Positions 1-12,183 of a stretch of 64,000 bases of DNA are shown in pieces. The notes below the pieces were generated by a model. That model did not search any database, was not told where the DNA came from, and saw nothing but the letters and a program-made list of their open reading frames with translations. Positions within the stretch are counted from its first letter, which is position 1. Every line of letters begins with the position of its first letter. The position numbers were made by a program, and so were the translations under genes. The DNA comes from Balanoglossus misakiensis (taxonomy: Eukaryota > Hemichordata): the NCBI GenBank assembly GCA_040954595.2, contig CM082591.2:10044001-10108000 (forward strand). Direction: 5' to 3'.

Positions 1-1282
1 CAACACGTAAAATCAAAGTTTGGGTCATGAAATCGAGTTTTGTTACAGTCTAGAATTTCATGCCACCCCTTATGGTCATATTATTCTTGGTAGGCAAAAG
101 TGACAAGTAGTCAAGTTTCAACACAGGCAACATTTTTTACAAACAAACCACAAAGAAGACATCAAAAGGGAGAGAATTATAGAATGGTCAATGTGTGAAA
201 AGTTAAGATACGTAAAGTGGCCGGGTTCAACATTAACTCATCGACTTCATATCGTCTTCATGCCATGGTTTTTGCGTGCCCTGAAAGTTCTTGTCGTTGC
301 AGAAGTGGTTTTGACAGAAAGAATTTAGTCTTCCGGGATGTTTGTGATTATTTGAACACCAGACAATACAATGCAACCTTGACTTCCAAAATACTTACCG
401 GCATTGCATTATCTTACCATGGTTAGGCCTACAGTGAACAAATTTTCAACAATATTTTCTGAGTTACCGCTGATATTTGTTTTGTAGTATGGATATTAAA
501 TTATACATCCCGATACAAAACAGAATGTTATAGAATCCTTCCTGAGTGATATTGAAAAAATTACCGGAATGCTACCGCCTAATCTATGGTTAGGGTTATT
601 GCTATTATTTTATATCAGTAATCGACTTTGTGTATATCAATGTCATTTTCATAACGAAAATGAACCCGAGTCTAATGTAAACGTTACGAATTGATCGAAA
701 GGCGCTCTGATGAATGTTAACACGAGTGCGCAGTGACAAGACATGCATCGTGCATGACAGTGACAACAGTTCCTATAGAGCAGTTAAAAAATAAACCGGC
801 CGTCCGTAAATTTATCAGCTATATTTTTTTTTATTTAGTCACGTTTTCCCTGTTGCATGCTATTAGTTCAGGGGCCAGTTTTAGCAGTGCTCTATTGAGT
901 ACTTTCGTATCGATGGATTGATCTCTCGTCCAATAAGAATGGCGGATGGTAGCATGATCCGACATATTGCGTATTACAATAGGGCTTCCTCATACAGGTC
1001 AGAACGGAGAGGTCATTCCTTTTATTTTAGGACGTCTCAGCTCCTTTGTCTTTTCTGTTATAGTGTTAAAGAAATCAGACGGTTTTGTTTTGGCCGGTAA
1101 ACACCGATGGATTAACTCTTAAGTCCATCGTGCATCCAAACGCAGTCGAGTCGGTTTGGTCATTGTTTATGCGACAGTAAATGCCAAATGTGACAGAAGC
1201 ATCATATTAAATGAGATAGAATACACAAACAAACAAACATACGAATAAACAAACAGGCAAACAAACAAACAAACAACCATTA

Positions 1283-1532
1283 GGGACTGTTCAGAATTGA
1301 CTTCCAAGTTGGAGATGGAGGATTTTTTATTTTCCTGGTGATTTTTTTCCATGGTCTCCCCTAGTAAATTGTGGAGGAAATATGTGGTCCCTCCTAAAAT
1401 TTCCTGGGGATTTTCCATGGTCCCCCTATTGTGACTTTTATGTCTAGTCTCCCCTAATTTGTCTTGGAGAAAATGGGTGGTCCCCCCCTCTGAAAATTCT
1501 CCGCCCCCTGGAAGTAAATTCTGAACAGTCCC
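1283..1532. mobile_element. Harbinger/Tourist-like MITE inside every satellite unit
   Basis: The ends GGGACTGTTCAGAATT and AATTCTGAACAGTCCC are inverted repeats of about 24 bp, flanked on both sides by TTA. A 3-bp TTA duplication with GG-starting termini is typical of PIF/Harbinger MITEs. No coding capacity is seen. The interior has repeated CCATGGTC and CCCCTA motifs and a variable C-run. Equivalent copies lie at 3795-4046, 32144-32393, 34656-34905, 37167-37416, 39680-39933, 50613-50865, 53129-53383, 55647-55901 and 58121-58371, plus one split copy at 60630-62603. Presence at the same place in every unit means it inserted before the unit was amplified. The superfamily is inferred from termini and TSD only. 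Confidence 0.8.
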
Positions 1533-1635
1533 TTATGAAAGCCAACAGCTAGCACCCCGGCTTCTCTGCCAGAGGAGCGATAACATCGACAAAATGCAGA
1601 TACACAAGAAATGAGCACTTTATTCCACTAGTGAA

Positions 1636-1725
1636 GTAGTCTGTTCCCTGCCCCATTCCCACCGCTGGCTGCGCCCTTTAGCGTAGCGTCGATGGCAGTG
1701 GGAATGGGGCAGGGGACCAGACTAC
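1636..1725. repeat. 90-bp near-palindrome in the satellite unit
   Basis: The arms run GTAGTCTGTTCCCTGCCCCA inward from the left and TGGGGCAGGGGACCAGACTAC on the right. The stem is about 30 bp with one or two bulges and continues through CCCACCG/CAGTGGG. The same palindrome is in each complete unit, for example around 4150-4239, 32495-32585 and 40037-40126. It could be an old MITE or a structural element. The retrotransposon at 40127 is inserted exactly at the right base of one copy. Confidence 0.8.
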
Positions 1726-4700
1726 AAGTGAAGAACCCCAGTAACAGACGTAACGAACAAACAAACTACATGTACTAACAACAAAGCAAGAAAAGTGTCA
1801 AGCGTCGTCAAAGAAAACGAAAAAGTTCTAGCATGGTTGGTAAAAGTTATTGGTAGAAAACGAATAGGGCCTTCTACAAATGACGTCTCAGACCCGCAAA
1901 CGCCACCAGAATACAAAACACATGCACAGAAAAGTTTAAGCCGGTTGTTGTATGGAGCAGCAATAATCTGCGGTTGGGCCGTCGTAGATTTTCGCTGGTG
2001 GTGAAAATAAATAAAACACGATCGATGTTCGATTTATTCCAGATCACATGCGTTTACGGCCAGGAGAGAGCATAAAAGTCTTCAAATGACCATGTGGTGG
2101 CGCACTTTTTCCGATTGGCTGTATTTCAATTTGTTCGTGGTAAATTAATTTTGTGGAGGTGACCGGCACTGAAGCTCTTAGCTAGGATGAGGTGGGATGG
2201 AAAAATGCCCCATTTTAGCTGTTTTAAAATATACGACTATTTATAGACAAAAGGAAAATAAAACGAGCGCAAAAACATACCAAACCTAGTTTTATTAATT
2301 AAAAACAAAATTGCTGAGTAAAGGTTTTCATGTGGGCATTCACTTTGAACTTGCTAAATTAATTTAAAGAGACAAAGTCGCTCTCTCTTTGTCCTTTTGC
2401 GATGATAGAATGCTTGCTTGAAGTCTCTCGTGCAATAAATGATGTCGATTCATACATGTATGGATGGTGTATAGGTGGTCGGAATTTACATGTCTTTGCC
2501 ACGACCAAACCAACAACACGTAAAATCAAAGTTTGGGTCATGAAATCGAGTTTTGTTACAGTCTAGAATTTCATGCCACCCCTTATGGTCATATTATTCT
2601 TGGTAGGCAAAAGTGACAAGTAGTCAAGTTTCAACACAGGCAACATTTTTTACAAACAAACCACAAAGAAGACATCAAAAGGGAGAGAATTATAGAATGG
2701 TCAATGTGTGAAAAGTTAAGATACGTAAAGTGGCCGGGTTCAACATTAACTCATCGACTTCATATCGTCTTCATGCCATGGTTTTTGCCTGCCCTGAAAG
2801 TTCTTGTCGTTGCAGAAGTGGTTTTGACAGAAAGAATTTAGTCTTCCGGGATGTTTGTGATTATTTGAACACCAGACAATACAATGCAACCTTGACTTCC
2901 AAAATACTTACCGGCATTGCATTATCTTACCATGGTTAGGCCTACAGTGAACAAATTTTCAACAATATTTTCTGAGTTACCGCTGATATTTGTTTTGTAG
3001 TATGGATATTAAATTATACATCCCGATACAAAACAGAATGTTATAGAATCCTTCCTGAGTGATATTGAAAAAATTACCGGAATGCTACCGCCTAATCTAT
3101 GGTTAGGGTTATTGCTATTATTTTATATCAGTAATCGACTTTGTGTATATCAATGTCATTTTCATAACGAAAATGAACTCGAGTCTAATGTAAACGTTAC
3201 GAATTGATCGAAAGGCGCTCTGATGAATGTTAACACGAGTGCGCAGTGACAAGACATGCATCGTGCATGACAGTGACAACAGTTCCTATAGAGCAGTTAA
3301 AAAATAAACCGGCCGTCCGTAAATTTATCAGCTATTTTTTTTTTATTTAGTCACGTTTTCCCTGTTGCATGCTATTAGTTCAGGGGCCAGTTTTAGCAGT
3401 GCTCTATTGAGTACTTTCGTATCGATGGATTGATCTCTCGTCCAATCAGAATGGCGGATGGTAGCATGATCCGACATATTGCGTATTACAATAGGGCTTC
3501 CTCATACAGGTCAGAACGGAGAGGTCATTCCTTTTATTTTAGGACGTCTCAGCTCCTTTGTCTTTTCTGTTATAGTGTTAAAGAAATCAAACGGTTTTGT
3601 TTTGGCCGGTAAACACCGATGGATTAACTCTTAAGTCCATCGTGCATCCAAACGCAGTCGAGTCGGTTTGGTCATTGTTTATGCGACAGTAAATGCCAAA
3701 TGTGACAGAAGCATCATATTAAATGAGATAGAATACACAAACAAACAAACATACGAATAAACAAACAGGCAAACAAACAAACAAACAACCATTAGGGACT
3801 GTTCAGAATTTACTTCCAAGTTGGGGATGGAGGATTTTTTATTTTCCTGGGGATTTTTTTCCATGGTCTCCCCTAGTAAATTGTGGAGGAAATATGTGGT
3901 CCCTCCTTAAATTTCCTGGGGATTTTCCATGGTCCCCCTATTGTGACTTTTATGTCTAGTCTCCCCTAATTTGTCTTGGAGAAAATGGGTGGTCCCCCCC
4001 CTTCTGAAAATTCTCCGCCCCCTGGAAGTAAATTCTGAACAGTCCCTTATTAAAGCCAACAGCTAGCACCCTGGCTTCTCTGCCAGAGGAGCGATAACAT
4101 CGACAAAATGCAGATACACAAGAAATGAGCACTTTATTCCACAAGTGAAGTAGTCTGTTCCCTGCCCCATTCCCACCGCTGGCTGCGCCCTTTAGCGTAG
4201 CGCCGATGGCAGTGGGAATGGGGCAGGGGACCAGACTACAAGTGAAGAACCCCAGTAACAGACGTAACGAACAAACAAACTACATGTACTAACAACAAAG
4301 CAAGAAAAGTGTCAAGCGTCGTCAAAGAAAACGAAAAAGTTCTAGCATGGTTGGTAAAAGTTATTGGTAGAAAACGAATAGGGCCTTCTACAAATGACGT
4401 CTCAGACCCGCAAACGCCACCAGAACACAAAACACATGCACAGAACAGTTTAAGCCGGTTGTTGTATGGAGCATCAATAATCTGCGGTTGGGCCGTCGTA
4501 GATTTTCGCTGGTGGTGAAAATAAATAAAACACGATCGATGTTCGATTTATTCCAGATCACATGCGTTTACGGCCAGGAGAGAGCATAAAAGTCTTCAAA
4601 TGACCATGTGGTGGCGCACTTTTTCCGATTGGCTGTATTTCAATTTGTTCGTGGTAAATTAATTTTGTGGAGGTGACCGGCACTGAAGCTCTTAGCTAGG

Positions 4701-6088
4701 ATGAGGTGGGATGGAAAAATGCCCCATTTTAGCTGTTTTAAAATATACGACTATTTATAGACAAAAGGAAAATAAAACAAGCGCAAAAACATACCAAACC
4801 TAGTTTTATTAATTAAAAACAAAATTGCTGAGTAAAGGTTTTCATGTGGGCATTCACTTTGAACTTGCTAAATTAATTTAAAGAGACAAAGTCGCTCTCT
4901 CTTTGTCCTTTTGCGATGATAGAATGCTTGCTTGAAGTCTCTCGTGCAATAAATTATGTCGATTCATACATGTATGGATGGTGTATAGGTGGTCGGAATT
5001 TACATGTCTTTGCCACGACCAAACCAACAACACGTAAAATCAAAGTTTGGGTCATGAAATCGAGTTTTGTTACAGTCTGGAATTTCATGCCACCCCTTAT
5101 GGTCATATCATTCTTGGTAGGCAAAAGTGACAAGTAGTCAAGTTTCAACACAGGCAACATTTTTTACAAACAAACCACAAAGAAGACATCAAAAGGGAGA
5201 GAATTATAGAATGGTCAATGTGTGAAAAGTTAAGATACGTAAAGTGGCCGGGTTCAACATTAACTCATCGACTTCATATCGTCTTCATGCCATGGTTTTT
5301 GCCTGCCCTGAAAGTTCTTGTCGTTGCAGAAGTGGTTTTGACAGAAAGAATTTAGTCTTCCGGGATGTTTGTGATTATTTGAACACCAGACAATACAATG
5401 CAACCTTGACTTCCAAAATACTTACCGGCATTGCATTATCTTACCATGGTTAGGCCTACAGTGAACAAATTTTCAACAATATTTTCTGAGTTACCGCTGA
5501 TATTTGTTTTGTAGTATGGATATTAAATTATACATCCCTATACATAGCAGAATGTTATAGAATCCTTCCTGAGTGATATTGAAAAAAATTACCGGAATGC
5601 TACCGCCTAATCTATGGTTAGGGTTATTGCTATTATTTTATATCAGTAATCGACTTTGTGTATATCAATGTCATTTTCATAACGAAAATGAACTCGAGTC
5701 TAATGTAAACGTTACGAATTGATCGAAAGGCGCTCTGATGAATGTTAACACGAGTGCGCAGTGACAAGACATGCATCGTGCATGACAGTGACAACAGTTC
5801 CTATAGAGCAGTTAAAAAATAAACCGGCCGTCCGTAAATTTATCAGCTATATTTTTTTTATTTATTCACGTTTTTCCTGTTGCATGCTATTAGTTCAGGG
5901 GCCAGTTTTAGCAGTGCTCTATTGAGTACTTTCGTATCGATGGATTGATCTCTCGTCCAATCAGAATGGCGGATGGTAGCATGATCCGACATATTGCGTA
6001 TTACAATAGGGCTTCCTCATACAGGTCAGAACGGCGAGGTCATTCCTTTTATTTTAGGACGTCTCAGCTCCTTTGTCTTTTCTGTTAT

Positions 6089-6788
6089 TTTTGACAAATG
6101 CGGATGACGTTCCATTTCCAATTGGCGATAATTATATTTATTTGTATTTCATTGCATAAGCGCTTGCTAGTCGTTTTTTCGCAATTTTTTTGTAGTACAA
6201 AAACACTGAAGAAAACGAAATATTTTATTCATTCGCACTTCCAAAGAACACCGTGACAGAATTCCTCAATTTGCATTTCAGTTTGTGTGTCTGGTGTGTC
6301 TGCATTGACGTGAGGCGCATTCTCCACCCGCACACATACGTTGCATTGCATTCTTTGACTAATTAGTGTGACGTCATGTTGAAGCAGGATTCTGATTGAG
6401 TAGTAAGTAATTTGCATAATTGACGCACAGCTGGTGCCTCGTTCTCCTACCGCTGACCGTTGCATTTGAAAAATCATTGCAGCTTTGACGTTCATCAAGC
6501 ATGGAGGCGACCGGGACCTCCATGCTTGATGATGTCGTTTCTCTGGTAAGCATGGCATTTAATGTTATTTTACAAGTACATGTACACTCCTTCTAGCAAA
6601 AACTGGTCGTGGTAGGGCGAGAGGGTCCTCCCAACATCGAAATTCTGACTTAGGGAAGCGTTACAGCACCAAACAGTAAACTCACAGTCGCATGGAATTT
6701 GTGCGTTATATTACACCGTGCGAGTAAATTGTACGTCGTTCGTTGGCTCGAGTCAGCTTTGTTATTGTGGAGCAGGTGGTACCGTAAC
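6089..6788 (+). promoter_or_regulatory. Unique stretch with promoter-like motifs
   Basis: Non-repetitive sequence after the satellite breakpoint. It contains a perfect CRE palindrome TGACGTCA (6369-6376), an octamer-type ATTTGCAT (6410-6417) and a CCAAT motif near 6117, followed by a possible first exon at 6501. These motifs are short enough to occur by chance; their clustering just upstream of an ATG with a good splice donor is the only reason to call this promoter-like. No TATA box was identified with confidence. Confidence 0.3.
6501..6545 (+). CDS. Possible 15-codon first coding exon
   Basis: An ATG at 6501 opens a 15-codon frame (starts MEATGTSMLDD) that runs directly into CTG|GTAAGC, a strong donor-like sequence at 6546. 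The start lies inside a perfect 15-bp hairpin (arms 6493-6507 and 6517-6531, 9-nt loop), so the mRNA start codon would be structured. Joined in phase 0 to the next exon-like module (7359) it meets TAA after about 35 codons. Either the partner exon is different, or the transcript is non-coding or encodes a short peptide. No family recognised. Confidence 0.25.
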
Positions 6789-7157
6789 ACCACAGGGGGC
6801 TCTCCCTAGGCGATGTTATTGTTTGTTTGTTGTTGTTGTTGATTGGCATAATAAACAAATACATATTTCTTTATTAATAAATATGGTTTGTTGACATGTA
6901 AGGGTTAGGTTATTAGGGTATATTTGACAGGTTATGGTATATTCAATGGTTAGGATTAGTGTTGGCATTTTTTCGATCCATGGCCGGCATCACCCCCCCC
7001 CCCCACCCCCCAACCCCCCCTGTGGCTTAGTGATGCCCGGGGCCGTGGATCAACAAACCATATTTATTAATAAAGAAATATGTATTTGTTTATTATGCCA
7101 ATCAACAACAACAAACAAACAAACAATAAAATCGCGGAGGGAGGAGCCCCCTGTGGT
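6789..7157. mobile_element. Foldback element with ~107-bp inverted arms
   Basis: The left arm (6789-6894, starting ACCACAGGGGGCTC) and right arm (7050-7157, ending GAGCCCCCTGTGGT) are near-perfect reverse complements, including an AT-rich segment and a GTT/CAA microsatellite. A ~155-bp spacer between them contains a C-run (about 6991-7020). No obvious target duplication or ORF. It is most simply a foldback MITE. Confidence 0.75.
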
Positions 7158-7358
7158 AACACACTACAGTATAACTTTTAAGGCAAAGCGATAGCGAATA
7201 AACTGACCAGGGTTGGTTTTGTTGTTGGGGAGATTTTTGGCACCATTGAGACTGTTATAAGCTACCAGTGTGAGCTATGGTATAGCCGTTAACACGCAGC
7301 CCTGCCACGCAGAGCTTCTATGACTGGTTACTAACTTCTATGTCTATTTGATTCACAG

Positions 7359-7433
7359 ATGCTGCCTGAAACTGTCTGCGTTTCAACTCGGGATTCTCTT
7401 CCTTGTCCGGGGCGAGTTTAAGACCGCTCAATG
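7359..7433 (+). CDS. Exon-like module A (75 nt), copy 1
   Basis: It begins after TTTGATTCACAG and ends before GTAAGC, giving good acceptor and donor contexts. One frame (offset 1) is open throughout and starts CCLKLSAFQLG. Against copy A' at 13787-13861 there are four differences; in this frame three are synonymous and one is R to W, whereas in the frame beginning at the ATG all four change the amino acid. That favours offset 1 but is weak statistically. Module A ends with two spare bases that join the single spare base of module B to continue the open frame. No recognised family; it could be part of a host gene or a non-coding transcript. Confidence 0.35.
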
Positions 7434-7675
7434 GTAAGCATGACTTGCTTTATATTTGCTTTTATCGGGTGTTGCAACCGAAACAATAGGAAGAAATGTA
7501 TGTCTACGAACTAATTTACATATTCCAGCTTTCAATACAATGTACTTGTTTTTTCCCCTTCGAATTCTGGCCTTGATTGCTTGTGATATGATCGTGATGT
7601 CATGAATTAGATGGACAACTCACAAGTTCAAATCTTCACGTGGAGCATAAAATAAATTTGGATGCATTTCCTTAA

Positions 7676-8022
7676 AGGGACAAAGTCTCTCTCTCGCTGC
7701 CCTTTTTTCCATAATTATATTTGATACAAGACACCGTTTGTTATTCTACATGTAGATATATAGTGAATGAACGTTCAGCCACACACAACTTCCGTCCCAC
7801 TTGTAGACACGAGAGTAAAAATACTCGCCAAAATGAATAATCGTTCTTTACCATTTATTCATTTTGGGCGAGTTTTTACTCTCATATCATACAAGCGGGA
7901 TGGAAGTTTTGTGTGGTTGATCATTGATTCACTATATATCCAAATGTACATTAACATAAACAGTGTCTTGTATCAAACATAATTAATGGAAAAAAGGACA
8001 GCGAGAGAGAGACTTTGTCCCT
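7676..8022. mobile_element. 347-bp foldback MITE with TTAA target duplication
   Basis: The termini AGGGACAAAGTCTCTCTCTC and GAGAGAGAGACTTTGTCCCT are inverted, flanked by TTAA at 7672-7675 and 8023-8026. The rest of the element is also an imperfect palindrome centred near 7850. The paralogous copy has the empty site with a single TTAA at 14083-14086, which fixes both borders. TTAA duplications occur in piggyBac and Kolobok families; the A/G-starting terminus fits Kolobok better, but this is inference. There is no transposase, so it is non-autonomous. Confidence 0.85.
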
Positions 8023-8360
8023 TTAACCATATAGCTAAAATTACTCCCATACCAATACACAGGGAGATACTTTAACTTTGGCTGAACGTGTGCTAGTCCA
8101 ACACTATGCTTAATCAAACTGGCTAAGAGATCTGTTATTATATTAGACGCATGAAGGAAAGTAATGTTGTTTAGAGTGAAATAAAACAATACTTTAGGCC
8201 AGAAAGAAAAATGTAAATAATGACACAAGCAGACTGGAATTTTTTTATGATTCTATATTATACCATGTTTTGCATATTTTCACTAATTTGTATGGCCCAC
8301 ATAATTCTAAAGCAAGGTTGATTGGTTACTAATTAATATTTGCATATATTTGATTCACAG

Positions 8361-8433
8361 TCTTAAACACAGCATTTCAACGTATGCCGGAGGAGGAAGA
8401 GAATACCTAGGCCTGATCCAAGACCGCTTTCCG
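8361..8433 (+). CDS. Exon-like module B (73 nt), copy 1
   Basis: It is bordered by TTTGATTCACAG on the left and GTAAGC on the right. The open frame (offset 1) begins LKHSISTYAGGGREYLG and ends at a codon boundary. The 73 nt are identical to module B' (15039-15111), while the adjacent intron-like flanks already differ, as expected if the exon is constrained. B resembles A in flanks and in parts of its sequence (TTTCAAC, AGACCGCT), suggesting an old exon duplication. No protein family recognised. Confidence 0.35.
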
Positions 8434-8700
8434 GTAAGCCCTACTTGCTGTATACATGCTCCATAGCTTGTTTGTAAATGCTACCTTTTCCCATCAAATA
8501 GTGAAGTCACCCTTTTAAAATTATGGTGGTGGCAAGCCACAACTGGTTATCATGAAGAGTTGGACACCACTAATAATCATTTCAATATTTTCCAATTGGT
8601 AACCTTTATGTACCACTATCCTCAACAATTTCAGTCAACAAGATTCATATTGCGCTGTATAGCAAGGCCAAACAAATATGACTGATTGATAGGGATTTTT

Positions 8701-8738
8701 AGCTCACGTGATTTTCACGTGAGCTTATAGTTTAGCGA

Positions 8739-8785
<47 letters not shown>
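8701..8785 (+). repeat. Hairpin-headed repeat with (TG)n
   Basis: A perfect 11-bp hairpin, AGCTCACGTGA-TTT-TCACGTGAGCT (8701-8725), follows a T-run and is followed by a (TG)n microsatellite (8743-8785). Next comes the motif GAACCGCTGAACCGATTTCA. The order of T-run, terminal hairpin, microsatellite and 'accgctg' sequence is the same as in the AGGTCCC elements elsewhere in this window, although the hairpin sequence differs. Confidence 0.7.
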
Positions 8786-8786
<1 letters not shown>

Positions 8787-10084
8787 TGTATACCCGATAT
8801 CTCAAGAACCGCTGAACCGATTTCAACCAAATTTAGTACACATGTTCAGATATCATATGGCAAGAACTGAAAAGGTTTTGGTGGGTGTGGCTTTGATATT
8901 AATGAAGTTATTAAAGTTTTAATTTTTCTATTACATGGTTTTCTATGAGAGCTTTCGTTAATGCCGCATATATGTCCAGTGGAAACGATAGTTTGAGGAG
9001 ATCGACTGTTTGAGGGCGCTGTGAAATGAGAAAGTCAAGTTTGGCTGTAGCTTGGGCTGTAGCTGTGTTATAGTATATAGCTCTGTGCTCAGACAGTGTA
9101 CTCGTCGTTACAGTTACACAGTTTCAGGATCTAAATGGCAAGAACTGGAAAGGTTTTGGTAGGTGTGGCTTGGATAGTAATGAAATTATCAAATTTTTAA
9201 TTTGTGAAATGAGACATTCCTGGCGATATTGCCGTGGTTCTGTCCATGCTGAGACGCTGTACCCGTCGTTACGAATAACTTCCCTACGTGAATCCACAAG
9301 GAAGCTAACGTTGTTTAGTTGCTTCATAGAGTGTAAATTGTTAATCTACAGTCAATCTCAAAATGTCACCAGGCTTTCTATTTGTCTATTGTTCAGAGAA
9401 AAATAACATGGCGGTTGATCACACTAAACAGTAAAATCCGTTTTGTGTGTTTATAGGCAGTCTGTTATCGCCAATACTATATAGCGATTGCTAGATGGCC
9501 TACCCAATATGTGATCGAGCGAGAATGATAACATTGAATGTCTGTTCAGATCTCATGCCGTACGTCATACGTCAACATTTCGATTTCGATTTAATCCATT
9601 CATAAAGAATTTAGAGAAAGTCGTCTTGAATTGTGACCCCGACTATCAATTTTACGATGATTTTTTGGCGACGGAATACACGAGACGCCATTGCATTATA
9701 ACTAGGTCAGCTGGACTTCCAAGGTTACCATTTTGTGTGTATGGAATCTTATCACAGAGACCACGTACTTTGACAATATGCCATGCTATATCAATGACGC
9801 CCCAGAAAATCTGTCGAAAAATGAATTTGTCTTCTCATGGTGGTGCAATATATTTTAATGTCTATTTTGAGGTTGATTTTGGTTTTTGGCTAACATGTAT
9901 ATCAATGTCAGCTTATAGCAATATTAACTGGAACAATGTTCAAATAGTCAAAATTGAAAAACTTAATAACAGCGGATCAGATTCAGTTAAAAATTGGCGT
10001 GCATTGGTGTGCAAGTACTTTGGGAAGACCTCGTATGATTTTGTTCAGGTGGAGTCAGTATCTGGCGTTTGCTATTTTTTATGA

Positions 10085-10500
10085 ATTTTGGGGGGGAATT
10101 TTCTGCAGTTTTGTTAAAAAAATTTCTTCTCTGAAATTACATGTCCAATTGATTGGAAACTTGGTATGGAGGTTCATAGGGCTTACCTGAATCAAATTTG
10201 TGCAAACGGTGGTGAAATTTGCAAAAATGCATTTTTGGGCAATATTTCCTGTTTTTGTCAAAAAATCAAATCCTGTGAAACTGTAAGTGCAATTGTTTTG
10301 ATACTTTGTATTTGGGTTCCTAGGGGTGATCTCAGTCAGATATGATCAAATTGTAATGAAATTTGCATAATTGTATTTTTGGGAATTTCTGCAGGGTTTG
10401 GCCAAATAGTCTTCAGTAAAACCACAAGTCCAATTGATTGGAAACTTTGAATGGGAATTCATATATGTGATATCAGTCAGATTTGTCTGAATTTCCTGTT
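10085..10500 (+). repeat. Decayed ~145-bp tandem repeats
   Basis: Roughly three diverged repeats. Each includes a 'ttctctgaaac' start, a phrase like CCAATTGATTGGAAACT, then 'ggttcataggg..', 'gatctcagtcag' and 'gaaatttgcat..atttttggg'. The same phrases recur with similar spacing at about 12570-13510, 17390-17960, 18770-18915, 20230-20560 and 21580-21860. This is an old, degraded tandem family with no conserved ORF. Confidence 0.6.
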
Positions 10501-12183
10501 GTTTGCCAAAATGTCTTCCTTATTGAAACTTGTTAAAGAGGTTCTTAGGCATGAACAGAAATCAAGACCTGATGTAAACTCAGAATTGAAAAGAAATGTT
10601 TTCATTCAAATATTGTCGAAATATCAATATGTGTGATAGTGTACTTTTCTATCCTGGTTATGGTTTAAATATGGAGTTGTCACAATAATGAAATAATAAG
10701 AGGCACTGATCAGTATTCAACAATTAGGTTACAAGGGGGAGTGCAGGGGTTTCAAGCTAAACTTATTTTTTGTTATTTGACATCGTCCCTAACCCCTTAC
10801 AAAAATTGACAAGGCAACAATTCCACAAACATGTTTACATTTCACAATGGTGCAACACACAACCCTTACACCATATACAATATAAACCAAAATGGTTTAG
10901 CACTGGTTTTTCTAATCTTGTTATTCTGTCAACCAATCACAGTACTGCACGTGAGCATATTCAGTTAATATCTGGTTCTGAAAATGTGACAAAATCAACA
11001 AATCAACAATAATCAGTCACCAATCATGCATTATGTGTTATTCGAGGGAACCTGAGCGGGTCCCATAAACCTGCCAACCCATGCTAGCCATGACTTTACA
11101 AATGTTTTCGTCATACTATGCAGAAAATTCTGGCTGCCTTAAATAGGTTTTCACTTTGCGCTAGGTGTCAAATCTCATTGCATTCTGGGCGGAAAGTCCA
11201 TAACCAACTCTAGTAAGAGATAGAAGAAATGATATGTTTACTGTATGTCATGACTTCCTTTGGTCAAACATTTCTGTCTCGGTAGTTAGCATATTAAACT
11301 TTTTTCACTTTTGCTATTTTTTCTATTAAAAAGTTCAAGAATGACCCATCATCATTTTAGCTTATGAACTCTCATTTCTTTAACATGGCAAAAATCGGCC
11401 ATCTTGAAATTGTCGACCGTATGAGATTTTCATCACTCATTTAGGGTATCTTAAAACGTGTTTAAAGTAGGGAGAATTGTATAGGCATGACTTGGGCTGT
11501 AAATTTGATGAAATAGCTACATGCCTATTGTTCACAAGCAGCTGACTGTACTGTAAGACTGGAAGTGTTGTTTTCATATTTTACATATTCAATATTTGTA
11601 ATTAGACCATGTCATGTATATCTTGGGGATTGCTCGATCGCAATGTCTCTGCTGGTACAATGTCCTTTTAACATGTTCAGTAATATGGTAGTAATTGTAA
11701 GTTTGTGTGCGGCATTTGTAAATTATTTACAATTTATAAATTATTTTGTAAGTTTCTTCATTCTCAAATTGCTTGCCTAACGTACTGCATTAACATTTAC
11801 ATTTCGGTATGATTTTGAGTAGACTTTTTGTTTCAAAATTATTTTCGACACTTTTGGGTGATATGATTTTACATGGAAAATCTGATTTCCCTGTAATTCG
11901 GTTGACAGGATTTTCACCATATCTCTAAATCATGAAGTACATGTATCAGAATTGCATCAGGCCCCCAAAATTCTAGTCGCCTTTGGCAAGTAATATTAGC
12001 CATTGATCTGGGAAAGTTGCAAAAATGTGTTGTCCAAGGACGTTGAAGGTACATGTGGTTTTTACACTTGCTGCATGTTTATAATTTGCAATAGAAATAG
12101 ACACTCAGTGCCAGCCCACTATCCCGTCTCCTTATTGCTGACTTGTATGTATGTATGTATGTACGCATTTTATCAGAATTATT

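Larger units (their letters stand above)
1..6088 (+). repeat. ~2.5-kb satellite array, left block
   Basis: Direct tandem copies of a ~2,513-bp unit. Using the sequence GTGGCCGGGTTC as an arbitrary unit start, copies begin at 217, 2730 and 5244, preceded by a partial tail (1-216). The third copy stops at 6088 (after TTCTGTTAT), where unrelated sequence begins. Copies differ by scattered substitutions and homopolymer length changes. Each full unit contains a CAAA-rich microsatellite, a 250-bp MITE and a 90-bp near-palindrome. Short ORFs inside (53-69 codons) are not maintained: differences between copies are mostly nonsynonymous, and some copies carry stops (for example TGT to TGA near 54657). 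I therefore call no gene in the unit. No tRNA, 5S or snRNA signature was recognised. Confidence 0.95.
8515..11065. other. Block present only in duplication copy 1
   Basis: Copy 2 goes directly from the equivalent of 8514 to that of 11066 at about 15190-15197, so ~2.55 kb was either inserted here or lost there. It contains the hairpin/(TG)n element at 8701, a diverged direct duplication (8862-8945 and 9135-9205, sharing GGTTTTGGT and GTGTGGCTT), a stretch at 9206-10080 where I see nothing convincing, decayed ~145-bp repeats at 10085-10500, and AT-rich sequence to 11065. I saw no clear target duplication. Confidence 0.6.

Noticed and set aside
217-426. 69-codon ORF repeated in most satellite units
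   Set aside because: It opens with GTG, and copies differ mostly by amino-acid changes. One copy has a stop near 54657. Repetition alone explains its recurrence.
939-1100. 53-codon ATG ORF in each satellite unit (starts MADGSMIRH)
   Set aside because: Almost all differences between copies are nonsynonymous (R/K, Y/D, Y/H) and one copy (about 36940-36960) gains a stop. No sign of selection for a protein.
9626-10084. 152-codon open frame
   Set aside because: It starts with a non-ATG codon, runs into decayed repeats, and has no recognisable domain or splice context.
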